This document shows, piece after piece, positions 38,301 to 51,900 of a DNA stretch of 64,000 nt. Each line of letters begins with the position of its first letter. Within the stretch, counting starts at the first letter, position 1. The translations under genes and the position numbers were made by a program. Where the stretch lies: assembly GCA_905160935.1 (NCBI GenBank), contig CAJHZI010000743.1, forward strand, positions 586,001 to 650,000, given 5' to 3'. Under the pieces are notes generated by a model. The model did not search any database. It was not told the DNA's origin and saw nothing but the letters and a program-made list of their open reading frames with translations. Source of the DNA: Enchytraeus crypticus (taxonomy: Eukaryota > Annelida > Clitellata > Enchytraeida > Enchytraeidae).

Positions 38301-39844
38301 TTGCTAGACATTCGTCTTAGTTTGCATGAAAGCAAAAGCTGAACTGAAAATGAAAAAAATCATTGTTGTGTAGACTTCTATGAGAGGAGAAGACTCAATA
38401 AAGCCGATGTTATCGTCAGTTTCATCTCTCAACAGTGATATCAGTGACGGGAGAGCCCAGGATTTGAACCCAGACATACTGATACGCGGTCGGATATCTT
38501 ACCGACATAGCCACTGGCTCCAGCCAATAAACAAAATGATAATACGAGTCTTTCAAATTAAATGAAAATTCAAATCTTTAGCATTCTTTCGAATTGAGAT
38601 AATAACAAAAATAATTAAATTAATAATAATAATAATATTATTAAAACTAAAATTAACAATAATATGAATGAAGACTAATTAACGCCCGTTTCCACATTCA
38701 CATATATTTTGAGGGTCGCCCTCACAGCCCACATCAAAATAGATCAATTCATCCAACAGATCTGAAAAATCCATACCCGAAGCGAAGTAAGATCTTAAAA
38801 GATGCTAGTCCGGTGATCCAAAGATACCACAAAAAATTAAGCATATACTTCTAAGTAAAGTTTTATTCTAGTAAGAGATGCTGCAGCGTTCAAAAAGTTG
38901 GCCCAAGGAAAAGGGTTTGTTCTTCTGAGATTCTTGTACTTGGCCCCGAGAAAATTAGTATATTTTGTGTAATTATTTTCTGTGGATTTCCTCGGTCATC
39001 GCCCGTTATAACGACATGCATAATTTGTATTTCTTATTTTATCTACTCCAGAATGACCTACAACGCGGCAAGAAAAACGTAGAATGTTGACATTTGCATT
39101 AATTTATATGCTAAATGACGGGTCATATTAACTTAAGAGGATAGAAATCGAATCATATAAATATAAGTGGCTTAAATATTTCGAACGATTAGGTATTTCA
39201 TTACATTGCAAAACACTTGGTTTATAACAATTGCCTAGAATAAGTATAGGATGTAGGATAGGTTAATGTTCCGCATTATTATTAGCAGTGTTGTACACTA
39301 ACGAAATAAAAATAGATCTAGTTCGTTACAAGTAAAAAGTACTCAACCGATACTTTTACTTGTAACGAAGTACCCAATTTGCCTGGGTACTTTTTACTTG
39401 TAACGAAGTAATTTTTGTAGTACTTTTTACTTTTACTTTTCATACGTGGAACTGAAAAAGTTGCGTTACTTTTGAAAAATTGCGGATATGTCAATCGACA
39501 GATTTTTTAATACATAGCAAAATATCATAGCCACCAGTTTTTAGTTTGGTTTTGGTAACAGCTGTATGACGTAGATCAAACGTTATGATATCGGCCTTGG
39601 TTTATTGTACATTGGCCTACATCATTTCAATGATTATGCTTTGAAATTTCTTCTCATTGTGTAGATCAGTGGTTCTCAACCTACTTACGCCAACGACCCC
39701 CATATTTTCCCTTCAGGTGGCGACCCCTGAACTTTGTTAGCAGTTTCTTCTCTTTTAATGTTAACAGTTATATAGTGGCTAGACTACTTCTTTTAGCCCA
39801 GAGACATGAACAATAATGCCGAGAATCTATCCATACAGATATCT

Positions 39845-39920
<76 letters not shown>

Positions 39921-42900
39921 TATATATATTATATATATATATATATATCCCTAGGTCCTGGAGGCGCTGTGATTTTACTGTCACTTTACTCTTTACTGCA
40001 CGAAAACTTGGAAAGTGACTGCCGGCACTATAAGATGCTTAAGGCAGGCACTAGTAGATATTACGGCTAATGTCACAAGTCACAGTGATTATATATGATG
40101 CGATTTAGTTACATAGTGTGCTAATAGTGGCGAAAGTGTGCTTTTTATTGTAGAAATTACTAGCAGGCAGCTTCTATGATTTGGTGGCACCGAATCAAGA
40201 TGTTCGCGACCCGCGTGTTGATAACCCCTGCTGTAGATGATTTACGCGCATAAATTTCAAAGCTTAATTATACAAATAAAGCCTTTGATCTACGTCATAC
40301 AGCGTTAATTATAGAAATGGAGCCTTTGAACTAGAGATGGGAATTGAACCGAACTGAACCCTAAAATCTAGAATTTTGACCGAACCGAACCGAACTCGAA
40401 CCCAGACTCTGACCGAACCCGAACCGAACCCGAACCCAGACTCTGGCCGAACCGAACCGAACCCAGACTTCGTCCAAACCGAACTGAACCAAACTCTTGG
40501 AGTTCCTCTCTTCTTCACCAGCCTGACATTAAATAAAGATAGTAGGAACAATGCACATATCTTTTACTTTTTGCATTTACATGTCTTACAGTATTTAACA
40601 GCATATATTCAGGTAAGGCTGGTTCCGACACAAATTTTAAAATGGTAGCGATACAAAGGAATGGTAGCGGGAAGCGAGACGGGCCTATAGAAGATAATGG
40701 ATAGTCTGAATCATACGGCATTGAAATATGGAATGAAGATTAACATCAAAGAGACAAAAGTGATGAGAGTATCCCATATAAATCTGAAAGTGCTTGACTC
40801 AATCTAGGTGGATTTGTTCTTGTTAAATTCAAATTATGAATTTTTTCTAATTTTAGTGTGCTACCTTAATATTTTTGCAGCCAGATTTACAAATAATTAT
40901 TTATGACATGTTTTTAATAATCAATAATAATAATAATAATGTTATTAGCTATTATTATTTATGACATAATTATTTATGTGTTAAGGCTATCTAGGGTAAA
41001 TAATTTTGCCCCCTGGCAATGCAATAATTTCATAACTATTATCGCTACTTCATGATTGATCTGAGAGTTTCAAATTTGAAACCCTAAGGCAAACTATGAA
41101 GCTTATTACTGGTCAGTGGATAGCAAACGGTGTATATTATGATCGTTTTTCTATGGAAGTACACGTGTTTACTAAATCATCTTTATTTGACATTTTTATG
41201 ATACTAAATTGCACTTTGTCTCTGAAATATTGTATCAAATTTTAGCCAAGACATTTCCACTTAATTATAAACGTATTTAATATATAGGCCTATAGTGACA
41301 ATAAAAATTTAAAAATTGATGAAGCATTCTATTTGCTCGTTATAATAAAGGAAAATATTGCAGATACAATAATAAAACTAATTATCTATATTATGAACAT
41401 TTGTTGGTCAACTAACAATATTTTAAGAAATGTACAGGAATAAATACTACTTCTCTCCTTTTTTCATTGTCATATTTTTACCCAGGTGAAAAAATGTGGC
41501 AGCTATTATGACTTAATTAATTTTTAATTAAGTTAAACAAACTTACCGACTTCGTCACTGGCTGGAGCCAGTGGCGAAGTCGGTAAGTTACTCGACCGCG
41601 GATCAGATGATGCGGGGTTCAAATCCTGGTCTCGCCTGTCACTGACATCGTTTTCGAGTGAGGAAACTGAAGTTAACCTTAGCTTTTTAGCTTTGCTTTA
41701 AGCATATTTACCATAAACCATTGTAAACATGTTTGTCATAACCATGATTATTATAAGTAAAGTTAAACAATTGCAACATTATTCAAACCAAACCATTTGA
41801 ACTCGAATCGAACTCCTGCGAGTTGGAAAGCAAGCCGAATCCGAACCGAACCGAACCCGAACCCTTATTCTAACCGAACCCGAACCGAACTTTCATTTTC
41901 AACGAACCGAACCGAACTCTCAAATTGTCAACTGCTAGCCGAACCCGAACCGAACCGAACTTTCAGTTTCAACGAACCGAACCCGAACTCTGGAAATTCA
42001 TAAAATTCCCATCTCTACTTTGAACTACGCCATGCAGCCGTACCGGTTATCTAGTTGCTCTGCTATGACAAAGAGGCGGAATCGAATGACTGTCAAACTA
42101 TTTGAGAGTCTGGTATTTCTAAAGCTTAATAGTGGAAAGTTTTAAATATACTTTGTGCACATTATACGAAAAAATCTCTTAAGAACTAGTTTGCATAGGC
42201 CTATGTACAAATATCTATAGTGATCGTTTAAATATTTTCGCTTAAATTCAGACATATGCATTCTGTAAAGGTCTAAATATAATATAAATCTCAGCTATTT
42301 AACAAAATACTAGATACAGAGACTGAGAGAGAGAGAGCGTGTCTTAGTTAACCATGCTACTTTAAATTTAATTCTGGAGAGGCCTAAATATAATGTAATA
42401 TTTTTTAATTCTAGAGAAGCATGTGCAAGTGTATCGAACATTATTTTAGTTCAGAAACTTTAGACGTGAACTTAAATTTTCATTAGCCTTTATTTTCAAG
42501 TTTTCGTTATTAATTAGAATAAAATCAAGCTATTTGAAACTAATTTGAGAACGTGTAAAACGATTCTTTCAATGTATATTTTTTGTTTCTTTAAAAATGT
42601 AGGAGTACTTCTACTTTTTACTCAAAGTACTACTTTTTTGTTGAGTACTTTTTACTTTTTACTTAAGTAAAATTCAGATCAAGTACTCTTTACTTTTACT
42701 TTTACCAACCATTACTTTTACTTTTACTTAAAGTATTTTGCTGAGTACTTTTTGCAACATTTATTATTAGTCTTTCATAACTTATTTGGTATGCAACTAA
42801 ATTTAAACAATTTCCAATTTAATTACTGCAAAAATATTAAACCTTCTTTAGTGTTTAAATATTGTTGTTATTTAGCAAATTGGTTGTAAAAAGTCATAAG

Positions 42901-45900
42901 ACTAAGCCATTTAGGAAGTCCTAAACGATACACGAATTATAATTATTAGAATTAAGTAGTTTATTATTATTAATCCGGCTGTAAATACAGTTTTGTCGCC
43001 ATTCGTTGTTCGAAGCTGTTTAAATTAGACTTGGCTTGAATAATATTTTTAATGCGCAAATTTGAGAGTCAATATATGAATATTCATATTAGAGATGGCA
43101 TGTAAATGCACTGCTGACATTAGATGCTCGTCAGTTGTTAGGCTCTATAAATTAACGTTAATGCTGGCGTGATCTGATCAGATTTGTTGTGTTATGTCGG
43201 AATATACAAATAAATAACTTACTTGATTCACGAAAATAACAACATTTTGCAGTTTAACATATTTTGGTAATAAATACTGCATAGAATTTTGCTATATTTT
43301 TAATCAGACTATTTTATGCATTCCATAAGACCTCCACAGAGACGAAGACTGAACTAACAATATCCTCTCAAATTTGTTATATTTTCAAGATATTATGCAA
43401 CTCTAAGAAGAACGTATTAAAATTAGTGCAATAAGCTTAAAGACTTGAAAATTAAGTTTCTCACTGGGTTATGCGCTGCTGTTATCTCGGTCAAAGAAAA
43501 GCAAAAAGTAATAGTAAACTTAATAAAAGACAGACAAACCACTTTAGAAGCTTTATTTTTCGAGCTGCGTGCTTTATTAAAGCCGGAGAGCGAGGTTTAA
43601 CTTACTTGATAAATGGTGCGCTTCAATAGACGCAGTTACGCAACGTCGGGCACAGCTAGTACTTGGATGGGCGATCAAAGTGGAAGTACCCGGTACCAAT
43701 ACATGTAGTACTAAGTGAATAACAAACTAAAAGTTTTTGGAAGATTGGGTTTCAATTTAAGCCAGCTATAATGGATGAGCTTTAAAAAGGCAATGATCAC
43801 TAGTAATCGCGGAAAGAAGAAAATAACGAAAAACTAACAACTGTAACTAAACAAGAAACTCCGTAACGCGTGCATTTTAGCGTGGAGGCAAAAAATAAAC
43901 CTGGTAACTCGAAAATGAAGTTTCTCTGTAATCTTTTGGAGATGCTAACTGCGCATAATACAGGAAGACAGAACCACAAGGAAAATACGAATATCTTGAT
44001 TAGAAATCAGTTTTCCACATCTTCTAGTTGAAGGATTTGAAACAGATTGTTCTCTTTATGATGATGATGAAGTCTTGGTGGCAATGATTTGAATAGTGTG
44101 AACTTGTTGACGTTCACAAATGATTGTACATGTACAGGAAGTCATGCTCTCATTAATCAATCAATCAATCAATAAGAATTTAGTAAACGTTATATATAAT
44201 GAAATTAACTATTAATGCTCTCAGGATATGCTTATTTACAGATATATACGGAAAACTCTTCAATATAACGTGAATATACAAAATGTTCGTTAGACAAATA
44301 TTAAGTATTTTGTTAGTTTTGTCTAAAAACTATTTCTTCTGCAAATGGGGTTTTAAAATAGAGTAATTACTGAGCTTTGAGTACTTCAGCGTGAAAGGAA
44401 AACCACCCGAGGTTACAATTGAAGAAGCCACAAAAACACTACTTTATTAGTTTAATTAAGTTAAACGTTAGCGTGTGACTGTCTACTAGCAGTTAAGCAA
44501 GCAATGCGACTATAATGAATGCACATCTCCCATCACTTCATCAGCGTCATATTGTCATGTGCTGCTAATATACTGTACATGTTCATGTGCTGTATTCTAT
44601 AAACAGAAAAATTATCTTTGGAGAAACAGTCTGTGTGTTTATGTAGTTGACACCAATAAGGCTGAATTTAAATCCTGAAGTTACTAGTCTAGCATATAGC
44701 TATTAAAGTTACTCGTTTTATTTACTCAATTTTTTCATTAATAACTTGTTATCTAAGCAGTCCATCGCTTAAATCAAGAAGGCCTATACATATACGCTAA
44801 CTATACTTGTAGTATCAACAGCTTTTTTCTGGACAATTTCACGATATACTTTAAAGTAGATAAAAGTATTATATCCGAGTAAATTAGCAACCTAAATTTG
44901 TTTGGTAAGTTTGATGGTTTTAATTAGACTTGTTTGATTACATGTAATGTTCATCAATTTTAGTGTCGATTAAATAGCTAGTATTGATTAATAAAGCTGC
45001 TTTCAGTAATTGAATAGCTTAGGGAGTGAATAATTGAACTTCATTGCACAGTCTTAGTAATTGGAAATTAAATTTGAGTTACAGTAATATCCATGGAAAC
45101 TTATTACCTTGCGTTCGACATATCATCAGAACTATCATGCATACAATTCAATGCTAATATGAATAGCTAATGTGAATAGCTAATGGGAATGGCTAATGTA
45201 GGTTTCTGTGCATTGATGTCATTATGACCTTCGAGTTTAGAACTGAGCACGCACATACATTATACATGTACTTTTACGTTCGGATGCTAAATGTATAACA
45301 TAAAATGCATTTATACGGCTTTGAAAAAAATTCATTTAAATCTCGATCTAGAGTGAATTCCTGCCATAAACCAAATCGTATGATCACAGTAATTAGGCGG
45401 CTGCCAAATGTAATGAATAAATGGAATAATATTGTTTTAAATGCAGTGATTGCAATGTCATATAATTTCATTTCTTTTTCGAAAACGAGTCGTATTTTAC
45501 GTTTTTACAAACTCTTAAAGTTTTAAATTATTGTTAAAGTATTTAAAAATATATAAAAGTCTCTCTCTCTTAGTGCACTGCCTACTGGCAGGTCCATGGT
45601 ACATAACGCCTCCACTCTTCTCTGTCTTCCACCTTCCTCTTCATTTCCACATATGAGTTGGTCTTTAAATCATCTAAGATACCTAATCTCGGCCTGCCCC
45701 TGCCTCTTTTTCTTTCCATTTTACCTTCTATGACCTCTTTTGATGGGCCTTCCCCCCTTAGAATGTGTCCTATCCATCTCTTCTTCCTATTTCTTAATAA
45801 ATTTATCAACTGTCTATCTGTGCCAACTTTCTCCAGGACTTCCTCATTTGTAACCTTTTGAGTCCAGCTAATTCTCTCCATTCTTCTCCAAATTCACATT

Positions 45901-48900
45901 TCCAATGCCTCCAGTTTCCTAATATCTTCCTTTCTTAAGGTCCATGTTTCACATCCATATAATGGCGTGGTCTACACCAAAGTTTTCACTATCTTTATCT
46001 TTGTGTCTTTCTTTAGACTTTTTGTTAATAGTTCTTTTCTACTACCAAAGGCCGCTTTTGCTTGTGCAATCCTACTGCATATTTCCGTCTCACATTTCCC
46101 ATCATCGGTTATAGTATGACCCAAATATGTGAAACTCCTTACCTGTTCCAATTTCGTACCATTTATTGTGATATTAACTTCACCTTTGTTATTGGACACT
46201 CTCATAACCTTGGTCTTTTTTATATTAATCTTCATGCCATATCTTAGGGCCGTATCATTCAGCTTATCCATTATCTTCTGCAATCCAATCTCGCTGCCCG
46301 CTACCATTCCTTGGTCATCTGCAAATCGTACATCTTGTAACAAATTCCCTCCTACATTTATTCCTTCTTCCAAGTCTTCCATGGCTTCCTCCATCATTTC
46401 CTCAGCGTGAATGTTAAACAGCAGCGGCGAAATGCTACAACCTCGTCTTACTCCACGTCCTATTTCACCTTCTTCTGAGTATTCTTGTTGGATTTTGATT
46501 ACTGCTCTTTGATTCATGTACAAGTTCAAAAGTAGTCTTCTATCTCTCCAGTCAATTCCTATTCTTTTCAAGATATTCATCATCGTTATCCAATCAATCC
46601 TGTCAAAGGCCTCCTCGAAGTCTACAAAGCATACAAAAACGTCATTACCATATTCTAAGCTTCTTTCGCAAAGAACCCGAATTACTCCTATTGCTTCTCT
46701 TGTGCCGCATCCTTTCCTAAAACCAAATTGTGTCTTGCTTAGTATCATCTCTGCTTTCGACTGAATGCGATTATTTACTATCTTTAATAAGATCTTCGAT
46801 GCATGAGGTATTAAGCTGATTGTTCTGTAATCCGAACACTCCACAGCATTGGGTTTTTTGGGAATTGGAATCATCACTGACTTGGTAAAGTCGTCTGGCC
46901 AAATGCTTATACTGTACACTTCCATACATACTTCCATTAACTTTGAGTGTTTCTCCTTCCAACATTTTCAAGAATTCTGCTGGGATTTCATCTATACGGG
47001 CTGCCTTTCCCTTCTTCATACTGTTAATTGCAGAATAAATTTCCTCCTTCATTAAATCGGGGCCCCTTTTATCGTCTTCTATGATATTCTCTTCTTCTAT
47101 TTTAAAATCCTCTTGAACTGGTTTCTTAGTCTTATCATACAATTCCTCCACATATTCTCTCCATCTTTCTTTTACTTCTTCCAGCTCTGTCTTCATTTCC
47201 CCCTTTTTACCCATTATACTAATGTTCTTTGCGTCTCCTTTCTTTTTCTTATCGGTTCTTGTTAATATCCTGACTTCCTGGTATAATAGATCCGACCTCC
47301 CTCTTCTATAATATTCTGCTAAATCATCACACTTTTCACTCCACCAATGGTCTTTTGCTTTGTCTGTAATTCTTCTAAGTTCACTGTTTCTATATTTCCT
47401 TCGGCCATGACTGGTGTTAATACTTTTCCATTTCCTCCTTTCATCCATAGTGTCTAGCATCTCGCTTGTGATCCAAGGGTTTTTAGCTGTGTTTGCTTTA
47501 AGAAAGCCATAAACTTCTTTCGCACCTAATTTAATAGCTTCCTTTAGCTGACACCATCTTTCATTTACCCCTGTTCTTTCGTAGTCCTTCATTTCCTTAA
47601 CTTTTCTTTCCACTGCTTTCTGAAACTGACTTCTTTTCTCGTTCAATCCGTTCAAATTCCATCTCTTACTGCTTTTCTTCTTAAGTATTTTCTTCAGCTG
47701 AAGCCCTACTTTTGCCATTACTAGATTGTGGTCTGAATTAATATCGGCTCCTGGATAAGCCCTTGAATTCTTCACACTATTCCTGTACCGTTGCTTTATC
47801 AGAATATAATCTATCTGGTATTTTCCCTCGTTTCCGGTGCTTCCTGGTTTCTTCCATGTGTAACGCTTTCTCTTTTCATGCTTGAACCAAGTGTTGGACA
47901 CTACTAATCTCATTCTATTGCAAAAGTCCACCAATTTCTGTCCTCTCTCATTTCTCTTTCCTAGACCATATTCCCCAACTTCATTTCCATCTCTCCCTTC
48001 ACCCACCACCGCGTTCCAATCCACCATAACTATCACATGATCTGTGGCTTTTTCTCCTTTAATCATTCCTTCTATTTTTTCGTACATCGCTTCAATTTCC
48101 TCATCCTCTGAGGCTGATGTAGGCATGTAGATTTGGATAAACACCAAATCTACTGGATCTGCTTTGATCCGCACTAACATCAGTCTGTCACTGAACTGAA
48201 GAATCTTTGTTACTCGTTCACTTAAATTTCTATCCAATATTATTGCTACACCCTTCTCCCTTTTATCTCCTCCGGAGTATATAACCCTGTACCCATCGCT
48301 TATAAAATCTCCAGTTCCCAACCACCTTACTTCACTCATCCCTAGGACATTAATTTTTTCCCTTTTCCCATTTCCCTCTTTACATTTTCTAAATTTCCCC
48401 TTTCACTCATAGTTCTCACATTCCATGTGCCCACACTTATCTTTTTAGGGCGCATGGAATGTCCTCCTGGTATATCTGTGGGGCATCCAAGGTGCCGTCT
48501 GGCCGTGAGATTCTTACCACCCCTTCCCCATTTAAGGGGTGCACGGGACTGGGGGCGCTCATTTTTGTCGTGATATACCATTATTTTCTTGTGGGATGTG
48601 CTTTTTGACGAGGTGGGCTCCCTATGCCTTCCTCAGAAAAGTAAAAGTCATAAACCCTAAATTTAGCTTCCCCATAACAGTAGACACTTGCAGGGTGGTA
48701 CGTTACATTTTTCTTCCTTGCAAGTAAGTAAATAAATAAGTAAGTAAGTAAATAAGTAAGTAAATAAGTAAGTAAGTAAATAAGTAAGTAAGTAAGGTTA
48801 ATTAATTAAATGAGACTTAGGGATTGCATAGTGATAGTTAATTAAGGATAGAGTAAATTTAGGAGAATATTTTAACTGTAAATTTCATAAATTGCGTTAT

Positions 48901-51900
48901 GAATACGAGACTAGATAACGTTAGTTATAGAAATTCTATCGGAAATTAATTCAAGACGCGAGCAATAATATGAGCAACACAATGTAACGCACGGAATTTT
49001 TATCGATCGATCGGCTAAAGAAATTTCAGAGCAATCAATAACATTAGAGCATGAACGAAGTAAGACAGGTCATTCGTGACTTTTGAACTCTGGTATAAAT
49101 CAAGCAACTGATGAGAGCATGAAAGAGATTTTTATTATTTTCTCTTCGTAAATTATATTAATTTAATATAATTATTTCATTTTGCAATTCATACGTCATA
49201 ATTACTCATCTAAAACATATATCTCACATATTATACTGTCGAATAAACATGTACAGTAAAAATTACTTATTAAAGTGATTTCAACATATGAATGTTGGGA
49301 CCTGGAAAACTAAGAAATACGATTCCTGAGAGGTTTGCGTTGAAATAAAAAACATGTTCGATTTTGAGGGTCATTAGAACTTTCTTAGAATTTTCTCAGC
49401 TTTCGTATAAGACGTATGTAATTGAAAAGCAGGACTATATCATTGAGTATTAATTTTATTAATATAAATACATACTTGCATTTTATATATCGACATCTCG
49501 CACTGGCTGAAGCCGGTGGCTATGTCGGTAGGATATCTGGCAGCGGATAAGAAGGTGTGCGTTCAAAGCCTGAGCTCGTCCGTCACTTATATCGCTTTCA
49601 AGAGATGAAACTGACGCTAACATTGGCTATGCAGCTTTTTATAGTAAAGATGCAATGAACAATGTTAAAGTCGGCATACAGTCTCAAAATTTTAATGATG
49701 TATTGAAGGAAGATATAAAGGGCGAAGGACGTTCAGAGGCTTTAATCTGCCGCGTCAGAGCAAAGTAGAACAAAACTGCTCTCAGATGTCTTATAAGCAA
49801 GAGGAGAATGATGGTAAAACTTGAAACGATACAAGTCATTTATTTAAAGTTCTTTTATATTAATTTTTTACCATCAGACTCCGACGTTTCGGCTGGAGCC
49901 AGTGGCGATGTCGGTAAGATATTCAACAGCGGATTAGTACGTGCGGGGTTCAAATGCTGGGTTCGCCCGTCACTGACATCGCTTTCGAGTGAGGAAACTG
50001 ACGTTAACATTAACTTTAGCTTTAAGCGTCTTTGCGATGGGATGGTTTTGAAAATTATTAAGCGAGAATTTAAACCGGTGAAGGATAGTCTTAAATACTC
50101 GTGATGTTTTGGTAGTTAGCTAAGTTAAGCTGGTAAAATTCGAAAGTAGATTTTCAAAGAGTTCAAAGATTGTTTTGTTAAGCTCAGTGCATGTGGGTTA
50201 CAGAGCAGATCTCAGGTTGAGGTTTCAATTTAAATCTTGGATTTGGTATAGAATTTCTTTATAAGCTCACTGAGACCTTCGAAGAAAAACTTGCATCTGA
50301 AGAAAATAAGTTAATCTTTTCAGATCAGACTGGTAGCCTATGAAAATTAAAAACAGCGTCCTAAGACTCGTATCACTAATTATTTCTCTATAATTTTCAT
50401 TCTTAACTTAACGTCATATGATCAGTATTCATTCTATAATGAATTTTTATTGTCCTGCCTATTTTACGAATTTCTGTACGGACTATATAAAATTTACGTA
50501 TTGTAGGCCTATATTGATAAATTTATAACTTATCGCAAACGATATTTTCAAAAGATATTTTTTGCATTGAAATATTTTAACTTTTCACATGCCATGCCTA
50601 TTTTATTAAATTTAGTAATTTACGCATTGTAGGCCTATATTTACAACTTTTAGGCTAATATTGAAAACATCTTTTTCAAATATTACATTTTTAAAATTAA
50701 TTATTATTGGGAGTCTTATGCTACATTAGTACAGCGTCGCCTTAGATTTGAGAGGTTAGATTTCAAATCCAGTCTCAACTAAAATAGACCATATTTCCCA
50801 GATGTGTGCAATTTTGCACACGGGTACATTTTAGTATTATAATATATAATAATTACTGTAATATACTGTTTTTATATATTCCTGTATTTATGGTCAGAGT
50901 GAACAAATTTCAAATTGAATAACGGACTAACCGAACCTTGCTTCCGATTCAAATAGAAACGTTCCTTTAACCGAATATAATTAGTACGCGATGGGTGATT
51001 GCTAAAGACGATTTTGAAGGTATTCGATGACGTGGAGTTGATGATACGATTGTGCAATCATAGCCATAAGTTGTAAAATGCATCTTCTGGTTAATTACTT
51101 TTTCACTCGTTTGCTCTAATTACGTGAGATCTTGGATCAGATTGAATTGAATTGAATTGAACAGATCCACATTGATTCTCCATAGCGAGTTCCATGACAG
51201 CAGTATCATCATCAAAGTAGATAAAATTGATCTGAACAACGTAGTTATTCTAACGTTGAATAATTCTTAATTACCTCTTCACTTGTTTGCTCCAATTACT
51301 GTGATATATTGTATCAGATCCACATTGATTATCCATAGCGAGTTCCATGACAGCATTATCATCATCAAAGTAGGTGTAGCATTGATCTGAACAACGTAGT
51401 TTTTCTAACGTTAACAATAAATGCTAAAGTCTAATTTAACATCAGTTTTCTGTCTCGAAATAATGTCATTAACGAGCGAGCACACCACGCACCTACTGAT
51501 CCACAGTCGGACAACTGATCGGTAAGATACCGGCTAAACCCTTTCAAGCCTATCAAATAGCTGCAGGTATTTGATAGATTTGCAGGATCAGTATGTGCGG
51601 TGTTCAAATCCTGGGCTCGCCCGTCACTGACATCGCTTTCGAGTGAGGAAACTGACGTTAACCTTAGCTTTACCAGCTTTTATTCTCTTAATTGTCCTTT
51701 AGTGCAAACTAAAATCGTTGTTATATGGTGCATAACAAATAATTAAATAAATAAAATAAAATAATACATTTATTTTCATAAAGCGGAAGTCGTCTGTATA
51801 CGAGTCCAGAGCGGCGGTGGACTGTACGGAGTTTTGGCCGGAGCCGATAGATTACTGGAGGAGAGGCTACACCGTGGTTGTGTTCCTGGCCACCTACCTG

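Larger units (their letters stand above)
36023..39285. other. first part of GPCR intron 2
   Basis: It has a GA/TA microsatellite and a SINE-1 copy. The rest is AT-rich. An 86-codon minus-strand open stretch at 38075-38335 is not recognised. Confidence 0.55.
40332..42017. mobile_element. nested hAT-like element 3 with CCGAAC-repeat ends
   Basis: The termini TAGAGATGGGAATT and AATTCCCATCTCTA are inverted repeats, and the perfect 8-bp duplication CTTTGAAC flanks them (40324-40331, 42018-42025). Just inside each end lie irregular arrays of CCGAAC/CCCGAAC on the plus strand (40378-40490 and 41834-41985). The middle carries an RTE LINE fragment and a SINE-1 copy. No transposase is seen. Confidence 0.82.
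39286..42762. mobile_element. hAT-like (Tol2-type ends) nonautonomous element, host of nested insertions
   Basis: The ends are rich in AAGTACT/AGTAAAAGT motifs in opposite orientation (39320-39450 and 42600-42755), like the subterminal repeats of Tol2-type hAT elements. The outermost bases are CAGTGTTG on the left and CAACATTT on the right, a partial inverted match. The 8-bp ATTATTAG flanks both sides (39278-39285, 42763-42770), the target-duplication length of hAT elements, although its simple sequence weakens this. No transposase is seen in the non-nested parts. Confidence 0.6.

Noticed and set aside
38075-38335. 86-codon minus-strand open frame
   Set aside because: The composition is protein-like but no motif of reverse transcriptase, transposase or host family could be named.
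40378-41985. Telomere-like repeat array from CCGAAC units
   Set aside because: The unit does not match TTAGGG-type telomere repeats and the arrays lie just inside the ends of a transposon.
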